DNA from: an archaeon
GTDB taxonomy: Archaea; Nanoarchaeota; Nanoarchaeia; Pacearchaeales; GW2011-AR1
Assembly (NCBI GenBank): GCA_030639395.1
Contig: DAOWCW010000007.1
Coordinates: forward strand, 1-16,174
Length of the DNA stretch: 16,174 bases
Reading direction: 5' to 3'
Below are positions 1 through 5,686 of this stretch, piece after piece. Numbering within the stretch: the stretch's first letter is position 1; every line of letters begins with the position of its first letter. The translations under genes were made by a program, and so were the position numbers. The notes under the pieces were generated by a model. That model searched no databases and was not told the origin of the DNA. It saw only the letters and a program-made list of their open reading frames with translations.

Positions 1-638
1 GTCTCAACATCCTTATACATGGCTATAAAAACAATAACCCCAATTGCAAGGCCAACCGCTCCGGGATTTACACTTAGAAAACCTTCCTTCCCTATAATAG
101 CACCTTTTCCAGTAAAAGCGTAAGTCTCCAATGCCCTATATACCCCAACCCCCGCAGCTAAAGCAGTAGACAAAGCCTCAGTATTAACATCACTAAAACC
201 AAACATACCCCCAAGCAACTGCCCTCCCATATAAGCAATACCAGCCCACTGCAACCCAGTAACCAAAGCATCGGCTCTTCCCCCAACTATCTTCCACCCC
301 TCCGCGCCTTTTTCACCTATCCCAAAAGGATATTGAATAAGACTGAGCAATCCACTCTCGGCACCACCGCTATCTCCTGCCTCCTTATCCCCCATATTCT
401 CTTTAGCACCACCACCAGCACCCTCACTTTCCGATATTTTTTCATAAGGAGGACATTCACTAGGAGAACTAACTGTTTCACCATTCCAGCATATACTTTT
501 TTCCCCACTCACCAGTCCAACCCCATAAGAAACAGCAACAAACCCAAAAACCAACAACCAAACCTGCAAAACCGCAACACCCGGGCTCACCAGAGTCATG
601 CCCGAAGAGGGCCTCTTCCCAAAAACACCAATTCTCAT
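1..638 (-). CDS. Membrane protein of unknown function, 5' part only (runs off left edge)
   Basis: Open frame of about 212 codons from an ATG at 638 to the window edge; the C-terminus is missing. A hydrophobic anchor (about residues 19-42) is followed by a Ser/Gly/Glu-rich linker with two Cys (about 48-100), then several weakly hydrophobic Gly/Ala-rich segments ending in a strong membrane segment (VGLAIGVIVFIAMY). This resembles the Gly/Ala-rich membrane middle of the 1236-residue protein at 5687-9397. My inference is that this gene supplies, as a separate protein, the membrane and C-terminal parts that the 564-residue paralogue (2302-3996) lacks. The start at 638 is supported by a TATA box 25 bp upstream, which would give a leaderless mRNA. 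Residues around 9-20 (KRPSSGMTLVSPG) are encoded by a dispersed palindromic element, so Met14 inside it is an alternative start. Function unknown. Confidence 0.75.
   Translation of the reverse strand, partial: MRIGVFGKRPSSGMTLVSPGVAVLQVWLLVFGFVAVSYGVGLVSGEKSICWNGETVSSPSECPPYEKISESEGAGGGAKENMGDKEAGDSGGAESGLLSLIQYPFGIGEKGAEGWKIVGGRADALVTGLQWAGIAYMGGQLLGGMFGFSDVNTEALSTALAAGVGVYRALETYAFTGKGAIIGKEGFLSVNPGAVGLAIGVIVFIAMYKDVE
583..613 (-). repeat. Dispersed palindromic element, copy 1 (in a coding region)
   Basis: Contains the 12-base core ACCAGAGTCATG (plus strand, 589-600), next to the hairpin GCCC-gaaga-GGGC. It encodes residues around 9-20 of the membrane protein, where it is read as MTLVSPG. 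The same core occurs at 5799-5810, 6812-6823 and 9525-9536, always in the same orientation. Confidence 0.75.
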
Positions 639-656
639 AAAGACTAACAGTATCCC

Positions 657-668
657 TTATTTATAAAT
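657..668 (-). promoter_or_regulatory. TATA box for the membrane-protein gene at 1-638
   Basis: On the minus strand this reads ATTTATAAATAA, centred 25 bp upstream of the ATG at 638. No Shine-Dalgarno sequence precedes that ATG, so a leaderless transcript is the simplest reading. Confidence 0.5.
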
Positions 669-744
669 TCTATTATCTCTCAAGACAGACAGACAAATCA
701 CCAATATAATCTAACCAAAAGGCAACCAATGGTAACCATAATAT

Positions 745-791
745 AAAAAAATTTATGTATGAGAAGCCAGAAGCAACCCATACATAAATTT
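745..791 (-). terminator. Hairpin plus T-run downstream of the MORN lipoprotein gene
   Basis: A perfect 13-bp inverted repeat, AAATTTATGTATG (749-761) and CATACATAAATTT (779-791), has a 17-nt loop. On the minus strand it is followed by a run of seven T (751-745). It lies 55 nt after the stop of the MORN gene, where an intrinsic terminator would be expected. The stem is AT-rich, so a protein-binding palindrome is the alternative. Confidence 0.5.
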
Positions 792-845
792 CAAAGACTA
801 AACTCCCGTTTCTATATCACTTTTTTCACGATTTTTTCTAAATGC

Positions 846-1490
846 CTATCCCTTGAACTTACCTTTCCACCACATACCAATCTTAGTTGTGCCGTCAGGA
901 TACGTCATTTTCCCAAAACCATGCGGACGCTCATGTATCCAATAATCATACATGCTAACTGCACCAACAAATTTAGCATTACCATCCCACTCACCTTCAT
1001 ATTCACGACCATCAGGGTAAGCTATGGTGCCAGATTTTTTTCCACCCATAAATACCCCAATTATAACAATTCCATCTTTGCCAGTAAAGACACCTTTGTA
1101 GCATCCAGCATTTCTGAATTCACCAACAAAAACTCCATTTAACATATGGTTTTCTCCTCGCCCATGAGGCTTACCATCCACAAACTGACCAACATATTTC
1201 AGGCGATTTGCAAAAGTAAGCACTCCCTGTCCGGCATACTTACCATCCACAAACTGACCAACATATTTTTTACCACTGGTCCAAGCATACGTTCCGAAAC
1301 CATGCGGCACATCATTTAAAATCCATCCCTCGTAATGACCTCCATCATCCATTTTGCCTTTATACATTTGTTGCCCATTTTGCACAACCTGTTGCTCTCG
1401 CCCTTGCCCAAATCGACTATCCTTAGAGGCAACACATCCTCCAACCAATATTCCAATACAAACAATCAGCATCACAACAAATTTCTTCAT
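846..1490 (-). CDS. MORN-repeat lipoprotein
   Basis: 214 residues. The N-terminus MKKFVVMLIVCIGILVGGC is a lipoprotein signal peptide with its lipobox Cys at residue 19. The start at 1490 is fixed by AGGAG seven bases upstream; the open frame continues further up, but that stretch is poorly suited to coding. The mature part is a run of MORN-type repeats, with motifs such as YEGWILNDVPHGFG, YVGQFVDGKPHGRG and YEGEWDGNAKF, ending in TKIGMWWKGKFKG. MORN repeats form extended beta-hairpin ladders used for membrane or protein binding; no catalytic domain is visible. It follows the small exported protein at 1561-1884 by 70 bp and probably shares its transcript. Lipoprotein signal plus MORN plus Shine-Dalgarno is a bacterial style, unlike the other first genes here, so horizontal acquisition is plausible but unproven. 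Confidence 0.88.
   Translation of the reverse strand: MKKFVVMLIVCIGILVGGCVASKDSRFGQGREQQVVQNGQQMYKGKMDDGGHYEGWILNDVPHGFGTYAWTSGKKYVGQFVDGKYAGQGVLTFANRLKYVGQFVDGKPHGRGENHMLNGVFVGEFRNAGCYKGVFTGKDGIVIIGVFMGGKKSGTIAYPDGREYEGEWDGNAKFVGAVSMYDYWIHERPHGFGKMTYPDGTTKIGMWWKGKFKG
1170..1268 (-). repeat. 30-bp perfect direct repeat, 69-bp period, inside the MORN gene
   Basis: Positions 1170-1199 and 1239-1268 are identical over 30 bp. The 69-bp offset equals one 23-residue MORN unit (KYVGQFVDGK in both copies). This indicates recent duplication of one repeat unit. Confidence 0.9.
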
Positions 1491-1560
1491 CGCACTCTCC
1501 TTTAAAGACGAAGCTCCGTCCAAAAATAATTTCAAACGAAGCTCCAAGTTAAACCACTTA

Positions 1561-1884
1561 TTACCTAGTCCTTTTTACAGTAGAACCAGTAGGCGGAACG
1601 CCCCCAATCTCTCTTTGTCGATCGGCAGCCCATTCCATTCCATCAAGAAGATCTTCCGCAGTTCCAGTAATAGGAAAAAGTTTATTAACAACTACTTTCC
1701 CCGCGTTTAAAGTTTCCTGAGAAACCTGAGGTTTCCACTGCTTATCATTTCTATTGGTCTGCTGTTGCTGTCTTTCGTTCGTATTTTTCGCAGTTCCACC
1801 AGTGATGGTCCACGCAAAACAATTTGCCGACAACACAAGCATAGCCACTGTCATAACAGCTGTTACCTTAACATTTTTCTTCAT
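1561..1884 (-). CDS. Small exported protein, unknown family
   Basis: 107 residues. A Sec signal peptide is clear (MKKNVKVTAVMTVAMLVL, probable cleavage after SANCFA). The mature part is about 83 residues: Gln/Asn-rich just after the signal (RQQQQTNRND), then a short helical region containing EDLLDGMEWAADRQREIGG, and a basic tail. I do not recognise the family. The ATG at 1884 has a strong GGAGGAG 5-6 bases upstream; an in-frame TTG five codons earlier overlaps that Shine-Dalgarno and is rejected. It precedes the MORN lipoprotein, so the two look like a two-gene exported unit. The signal sequence and Shine-Dalgarno look bacterial. The role cannot be told from the sequence. Confidence 0.75.
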   Translation of the reverse strand: MKKNVKVTAVMTVAMLVLSANCFAWTITGGTAKNTNERQQQQTNRNDKQWKPQVSQETLNAGKVVVNKLFPITGTAEDLLDGMEWAADRQREIGGVPPTGSTVKRTR

Positions 1885-1984
1885 AACATTCTCCTCCAAT
1901 AAAAATTAAATTAAAAAACAAACTTCACCAATACAACAACCTACCTATTCCACCATAAATCCTCCTATAAAGTTAAATTAAACA
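1885..1984 (-). promoter_or_regulatory. Duplicated leader with a second Shine-Dalgarno and a 3-codon minicistron
   Basis: On the minus strand the leader contains two similar blocks. Each has TTTAATTTAA, then a T-rich stretch, then a GGAGG-type site and an ATG. The upstream block (1984-1954) leads to ATG GTG GAA TAG (1956-1945); the downstream one (1912-1882) starts the exported-protein gene. This is either a duplicated ribosome-binding region or the remnant of a lost gene start. Confidence 0.4.
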
Positions 1985-2301
1985 AAAAGAACCATCTAAA
2001 CCAAAAACCAAAAACCAAACATATTCTATCAGTACCCATAAGGTATTCCAATAAAAAAGTCCAACTCAACTTCCTCTAAACACAAATCTTTAAAAGTCAC
2101 CACGCAAAAGCGCAAGTCATCAATGTATCCTAATCGGTTTCGTGTATTATATTATAACCAACCCAATAAAATCACCTTAAAAACCTACCTGTTATTCACT
2201 ATCTCAAAGCAACAACATAATTATCCCAAAAAAACTTCTTACTCACCAAGCCCCAAGAGAAACTTACACCCGTTGTCAACAACAATTCACTACCAAAAAT
2301 T
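1985..2301 (-). other. Gene-poor spacer
   Basis: About 317 bp between the Cys-rich secreted protein and the duplicated leader. I see no gene with coding character on either strand. One AT-rich stretch at 2143-2158 (minus strand TTATAATATAATA) could be a TATA box, but it would give an mRNA leader of more than 230 nt before the exported-protein gene. A short CCAAAAA tandem repeat lies near 2000-2018. Confidence 0.5.
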
Positions 2302-3996
2302 CTAAAGACTTTTCTCTTCCCCATCAACAACCCACTTATATCCATCATTACTACGAGCCCCATCATAATTAACTGCACCACCACAATCTCCAAGTGCCGT
2401 ACAAATCTTATTAGCACTCTCAGCCCAAGCACTCTCCAAACACTCAGCCCCTTCTGTGATCTCCTCTCCACTAATCAACCCCTTCTCATAAACAACGATA
2501 CACTTCGCACTCGCTTGCCCACAAATTTGCTGAGCACTTCCCTCTTTCCAAAATTCCAAACCAGGAGGAAAATTAGGAACACAAATCCCATTCAGCCTAT
2601 TAGTCGTAGTTGCAGAATCTCCACCATCTTCCTCGCTATCTCCACCGCCAAAAATTGAACTCCCAGTAATCGGTGCAGTCGTAGGATTGTTAAACATCGG
2701 CTCACTAGCTGTAGGATTGGAATAAGTAACCGAATCACCCTGACCCTGTCCACCCAAAATCATTCCCAACACCGACGGCAACCACAAACAATCTCTCCTG
2801 TCAATATTCGAACAATCTCCTTCGTCTCCCTGCATTACACAATCCTGCCACCGATTCACCCGACAAGCCGCCGTCCCAAACGCCCCAACACTCGTTTCAA
2901 TCGAACCCTCCAAACATATCTCATTCCGATAATCAGCACAAGGCTCAACCCTCACATCACCATCAACACAAACCTCCCTATAATATCTCGACCCGACTGT
3001 ATCCAACCCATTACCAACTACCCCATCATAAACACACCACGATTCCCCATTAATTCTCTCATTCCCATTCCGATCTACGCACTCAGTCTTCTGACAATAA
3101 TGATCTCCATCACTCGGACCCCCAATGAGTCCATCAAACTCAGCACACCGAGTTCCCAACAAATAATCACAATTTCCACAACCAATATCCGACCCATCAT
3201 TAGCACCACAAACTCCACTTGCCTCCAAAACCCGACCATTATTCCAACTCCGAGCCTTATCGTCCGAATAAACATTTTCCCTATTTCCACAAGAATCTAC
3301 CCAAAAAACATCACCCTGATTACAAGTTGTAGAAGTCTGTCGTGCACAAGACGTACTTAATTCCTCAGCCGAACAAAGATAATCTTTGTAAAAAGTCCGT
3401 TCACTAGAAATAGTAAAATTCCCACCCGCCACTTGCGACCCGTCACCTGTTACCTCGACAACTTCATTAGCACTACATTCACCACGAGTCGTAAACTCAC
3501 AAAGCCTCTCAAAATCCTTCTCATAAACACACGCCCCAACATCTTGTGCCTGTGCCTCAGCAATACAACTTACCTCATTATTAATATCAGTCCGATAATC
3601 ATTCTCAACACCAAAAAAAGTCGACAATTTCTTACATCGAACCAACGAAACAAACGCCGCCTGGTCAGCAATAACACAACATCCCAACTGACATTGCGGA
3701 ACTTCCTCAGGTTCCCTCACGTCCCAAGTCCCACCATTGTCATTACAAACCCTCTGTGGCGTATTTCCCATACAAATTCCCTCCTCGCTATCGTAACAAG
3801 TCCCAAGTCTACAATACGAAGTCGTATCACAAGAAGTCGGTGCAGAATTATAACCAGAAGCACAAGCCCCTTGTTCATCATTAACACACCACGCCCCCGA
3901 AGTCGTCCGCTCACAACAATAACTAGGTTCACTAGTCGCAGCCATCCCCAATCCAGCCAACAAAAGCAAAACAAATCCAAATAATAATTTATTCAT
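2302..3996 (-). CDS. Cys-rich secreted surface protein (paralogue of the 5687-9397 protein)
   Basis: 564 residues with an N-terminal signal peptide (MNKLLFGFVLLLLAGLGMAA) and dozens of Cys, often in pairs or spaced C-x2-C, as expected for an extracellular disulfide-bonded protein. It aligns by eye with the N-terminal half of the 1236-residue protein through shared blocks: VDSCGN, GESWCVYDG, GNG-x-D-x-VGSR, VEPCADYRN-x-IC, KYP/NFPPG and GDCGG-x-VN. It differs in a Thr/Ser/Gly/Asp-rich insert (about residues 425-465) and in stopping just after the GDCGG block, so it lacks the membrane and C-terminal domains of its paralogue. It follows the GQVTIF protein at 4220-5041, in the same order as the other copy of the module. 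The ATG at 3996 lies 22 bp from a TATA-like box inside a decayed nucleotidyltransferase gene. I recall such proteins from DPANN genomes but know no function. Confidence 0.9.
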   Translation of the reverse strand: MNKLLFGFVLLLLAGLGMAATSEPSYCCERTTSGAWCVNDEQGACASGYNSAPTSCDTTSYCRLGTCYDSEEGICMGNTPQRVCNDNGGTWDVREPEEVPQCQLGCCVIADQAAFVSLVRCKKLSTFFGVENDYRTDINNEVSCIAEAQAQDVGACVYEKDFERLCEFTTRGECSANEVVEVTGDGSQVAGGNFTISSERTFYKDYLCSAEELSTSCARQTSTTCNQGDVFWVDSCGNRENVYSDDKARSWNNGRVLEASGVCGANDGSDIGCGNCDYLLGTRCAEFDGLIGGPSDGDHYCQKTECVDRNGNERINGESWCVYDGVVGNGLDTVGSRYYREVCVDGDVRVEPCADYRNEICLEGSIETSVGAFGTAACRVNRWQDCVMQGDEGDCSNIDRRDCLWLPSVLGMILGGQGQGDSVTYSNPTASEPMFNNPTTAPITGSSIFGGGDSEEDGGDSATTTNRLNGICVPNFPPGLEFWKEGSAQQICGQASAKCIVVYEKGLISGEEITEGAECLESAWAESANKICTALGDCGGAVNYDGARSNDGYKWVVDGEEKSL

Positions 3997-4141
3997 TATT
4001 TTCCAAGCCCCCTTTTATTTTTAACATTTGTCTTTTGTTCTCCCGAGCATAACTTCCAAATATACCAACCTTTTTAACACCAACATTTTTCAAAAAAGGC
4101 CCCACTTTCTTCTTAATTAAATTTAAATCATCTCTTGACAT
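3989..4141 (-). pseudogene. Truncated, frameshifted MNT-type nucleotidyltransferase remnant
   Basis: The ATG at 4141 has GGAGG upstream and opens a 50-codon frame, MSRDDLNLIKKKVGPFLKNV..., reaching KKVGIFGSYAR. This is the start of the nucleotidyltransferase fold of the MNT family, whose hallmark is GS-x(10)-D-x-D. After GSYAR the frame is lost: adding one G after CGG would give RGEQKTN, the usual continuation, so a one-base deletion is likely. The D-x-D catalytic pair is missing altogether. The remnant overlaps the start of the next gene and holds its promoter. Confidence 0.7.
4013..4024 (-). promoter_or_regulatory. TATA-like box for the 564-residue Cys-rich protein
   Basis: The minus strand reads TTAAAAATAAAA, centred about 22 bp upstream of the ATG at 3996. 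It lies inside the frameshifted end of the nucleotidyltransferase remnant. Confidence 0.4.
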
Positions 4142-4223
4142 AAATCCCTCCATCCAAATTATACTTAGAAGTCTTCAAGTCCGCTTCCGCTTGCCTCATC
4201 CAAATCTCAGTTTCACTTTTCAT
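4128..4223 (-). pseudogene. N-terminal fragment of a HEPN-domain protein
   Basis: The ATG at 4223 overlaps the TGA of the GQVTIF gene (ATGA). It reads MKSETEIWMRQAEADLKTSK, then YNLDGGIYVKR and stop, 31 residues. The W-x-R/K-QAEADLK-x-AK start is typical of HEPN proteins of about 120-140 residues that partner MNT nucleotidyltransferases. Everything after the first helix, including the R-x4-H motif, is deleted, and the frame runs into the nucleotidyltransferase remnant. It could still be translated through coupling to the upstream gene. Confidence 0.65.
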
Positions 4224-5041
4224 CTATCACCTCTAAAATCATATCCCGCCGGAAACACCAAGCTCCGACTAGCAAATTTAAATTTATTTCCAAATACCTT
4301 GTGCTCCAAAATATAAACTGTCGTTCCCTCTCCTCTCTTTACTTTCTCAATATAATAATCAGGATAAAAAAGCACCATCTGTGAAACATCAGCATCCCCA
4401 TATTTACTCTCAAACTGCAAAATCGAAGTCGCAATCATCACCATCTCATAAACCGGAGCATTTACTCCCACATTAAAACGAGCAAACTGACTCGACCCAA
4501 CAGAAGTCGGAGCATCAATCTCTAGTCGAACAGCCCCAGGCTCAATCGCAACTTCATAATCAACACCTCCAGAAACAACCTCATAACCCTGATTCCTCAA
4601 ACTTTCCAAACTCGCATCATAACAAGCATCAATTTCATTCCGAATCAACATCTCCAAATTCTCCTCAAAAACATTCTTCAAAAACGGAACCTGCACAGTA
4701 CAAGTCTGATAATAATCATTCGTATAACAAAGATAAGTCAAATCCTCACCCATATAAGCATAACTAAAATCAGCATCAACAAAACCAGCTTTCCCCTCAA
4801 GTTCTCCAATTCCATCCTCCAGCACATCCTCAACACATCCTTCAAATCCCTTAACCCCAGTTCCATCAGAAAAATAAGTCGGTCTCGCCCAAAGAAAAAA
4901 AATCAAAAGAGCAGAAACTATCAAAATCCCAACCAAAATAAAAATCGTCACCTGCCCTTTTCGGTTATTGATTCTCCGACCACCGACCACCGACCACCGA
5001 CCACCGCGCGAAGCGTTCGTCACCTGTGCCCTATTTTTCAT
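4220..5041 (-). CDS. GQVTIF-type pilin-like single-pass membrane protein (copy 2)
   Basis: 273 residues. KGQVTIFILVGILIVSALLIFFLW (residues about 28-51) is a single hydrophobic segment preceded by basic residues and Gly, as in archaeal pilin-like or class-III-signal proteins. The rest is an extracellular domain with conserved spaced Cys (GCVEDVL, YLCYTNDYYQTC, ACYDA) and a tail F-x-FA-x-RS-x-VFPAG. It is a clear paralogue of 9583-10341 (shared CYxxxxYQxC, YEVVSGG/FDVSGG, YPxYxI, FKFAxRS). Residues about 7-30 are an insertion absent from the paralogue, encoded by 72 bp between 10-bp direct repeats. The start overlaps the end of the HEPN toxin gene by 11 bp and has GGAGG upstream, so it is translationally coupled. 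Assignment as a pilin is inference. Confidence 0.85.
   Translation of the reverse strand: MKNRAQVTNASRGGRWSVVGGRRINNRKGQVTIFILVGILIVSALLIFFLWARPTYFSDGTGVKGFEGCVEDVLEDGIGELEGKAGFVDADFSYAYMGEDLTYLCYTNDYYQTCTVQVPFLKNVFEENLEMLIRNEIDACYDASLESLRNQGYEVVSGGVDYEVAIEPGAVRLEIDAPTSVGSSQFARFNVGVNAPVYEMVMIATSILQFESKYGDADVSQMVLFYPDYYIEKVKRGEGTTVYILEHKVFGNKFKFASRSLVFPAGYDFRGDR
4945..5026 (-). repeat. 72-bp in-frame insertion flanked by 10-bp direct repeats, with a 7-bp tandem array
   Basis: TCGTCACCTG occurs at 4945-4954 and 5017-5026, exactly 72 bp apart. Between them lie four copies of CCGACCA (4976-5003) and the small hairpin CGCGAAGCG. The paralogous gene has only one TCGTCACCTG (10315-10324). The insertion adds 24 codons near the N-terminus without breaking the frame. 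Confidence 0.8.
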
Positions 5042-5366
5042 TTTTCATCCTCCCCACAATCTTTTTCAACTCTGCAAGGTCATTTCTAGAAGTATCCCAT
5101 AACATTTCCCGATTTACCTTAAAGTAAGCATGACTAATAATATTCCTAAATCTAACAAAATTATCCCAATTAATTTCACCATGTTTTTCCTTTAATTTTT
5201 CAGGAAGCTTATGTATAGACTCTCCAATAATTTGCAATCTCATGGCGGTAGCCTCGGCAACATCAACATCTTTTTCAAAATATTCCCTAGTTTTAGAATT
5301 CAAAGACTTTTCAATTTGAGCAATCGCTTTCAAAATATCATCCAAATAAAGTTTATATTTTAACAT
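5031..5366 (-). CDS. hepT: HepT-like HEPN ribonuclease toxin (DUF86)
   Basis: 111 residues, the usual size of the family. The sequence is all-helical in character and carries the catalytic R-x4-H-x-Y signature at residues 74-81 (RNIISHAY), as in HepT of MntA/HepT modules. Family knowledge: HepT is an RNA-targeting HEPN toxin, neutralised when its partner nucleotidyltransferase modifies the motif Tyr with AMP groups. The gene overlaps the nucleotidyltransferase gene by 14 bp and has GGAGG six bases before the ATG at 5366, so it is translated from the same mRNA. Its 3' end overlaps the next surface-protein gene by 11 bp, which ties that gene to the toxin operon. All motif residues are present, so it is likely active. 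Assignment as toxin-antitoxin rather than another MNT-HEPN function is inference. Confidence 0.9.
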   Translation of the reverse strand: MLKYKLYLDDILKAIAQIEKSLNSKTREYFEKDVDVAEATAMRLQIIGESIHKLPEKLKEKHGEINWDNFVRFRNIISHAYFKVNREMLWDTSRNDLAELKKIVGRMKNEK

Positions 5367-5652
5367 AAACAGCCTCCCTTTTTACATAGCTCAATCCAGA
5401 TTTCAAATCTTTCTCAATAACCAAATCTATTTTTCTACGAAACAATTTTTCCAACAATCTTAAAGCATCACAATATTTCGTCAATGTCAACCCATCAAAC
5501 TCAACCAAAATATCAACATCACTCCCTCTCTTCTGTGTTCCCTTTAAATACGAGCCAAACAATCCAAGCCTCCTAACACCCAGCTTTCTAATATCATTAC
5601 GTCGCCTCTTTATCTTTCTAATTATCTCCTCCGAATCCAAGCCACTCTTCAT
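5353..5652 (-). CDS. mntA: MntA-like minimal nucleotidyltransferase antitoxin
   Basis: 99 residues. The nucleotidyltransferase signature is complete: GS at residues 33-34 (LFGSYLKG), D45 and D47 (SDVDILVEF), and a third acidic residue D76 in RKIDLVIE. Family knowledge: MntA transfers AMP to a Tyr of its HEPN partner and so silences it. It is the first gene of the pair and overlaps the toxin gene by 14 bp. A TATA box 24 bp before the ATG at 5652 suggests its own leaderless promoter, located just before the stop of the large Cys-rich gene. The module therefore sits as a unit between two surface-protein modules. Confidence 0.9.
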   Translation of the reverse strand: MKSGLDSEEIIRKIKRRRNDIRKLGVRRLGLFGSYLKGTQKRGSDVDILVEFDGLTLTKYCDALRLLEKLFRRKIDLVIEKDLKSGLSYVKREAVYVKI

Positions 5653-5670
5653 ATCAAACTAAGCCTCCAC

Positions 5671-5681
5671 ATATTTATAAA
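5671..5681 (-). promoter_or_regulatory. TATA box for the MntA/HepT module
   Basis: The minus strand reads TTTATAAATAT, centred about 24 bp upstream of the ATG at 5652. A GGAGG also lies between box and start (minus strand 5668-5664), so a short-leader mRNA is possible too. Confidence 0.5.
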
Positions 5682-5686
5682 ATCTT

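Noticed and set aside
759..1142. 127-codon plus-strand frame
   Set aside because: Antisense to the MORN lipoprotein, whose repeats and lipobox are unmistakable.
1170..1268. Two 30-bp identical repeats considered as a CRISPR remnant
   Set aside because: They lie in frame in a MORN gene and encode the repeat motif; there is no further repeat and there are no cas genes.
2123..2305. 60-codon plus-strand frame in the spacer
   Set aside because: Compositionally like antisense or noncoding C/A-rich DNA, with no promoter spacing, Shine-Dalgarno or recognisable motif.
2199..2471. 90-codon minus frame extending 100 bp beyond the stop of the 564-residue protein, considered as a frameshifted C-terminus
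   Set aside because: Its extension does not match the sequence that follows the GDCGG block in the paralogue, and the part inside the gene is out of frame with a strongly supported protein.
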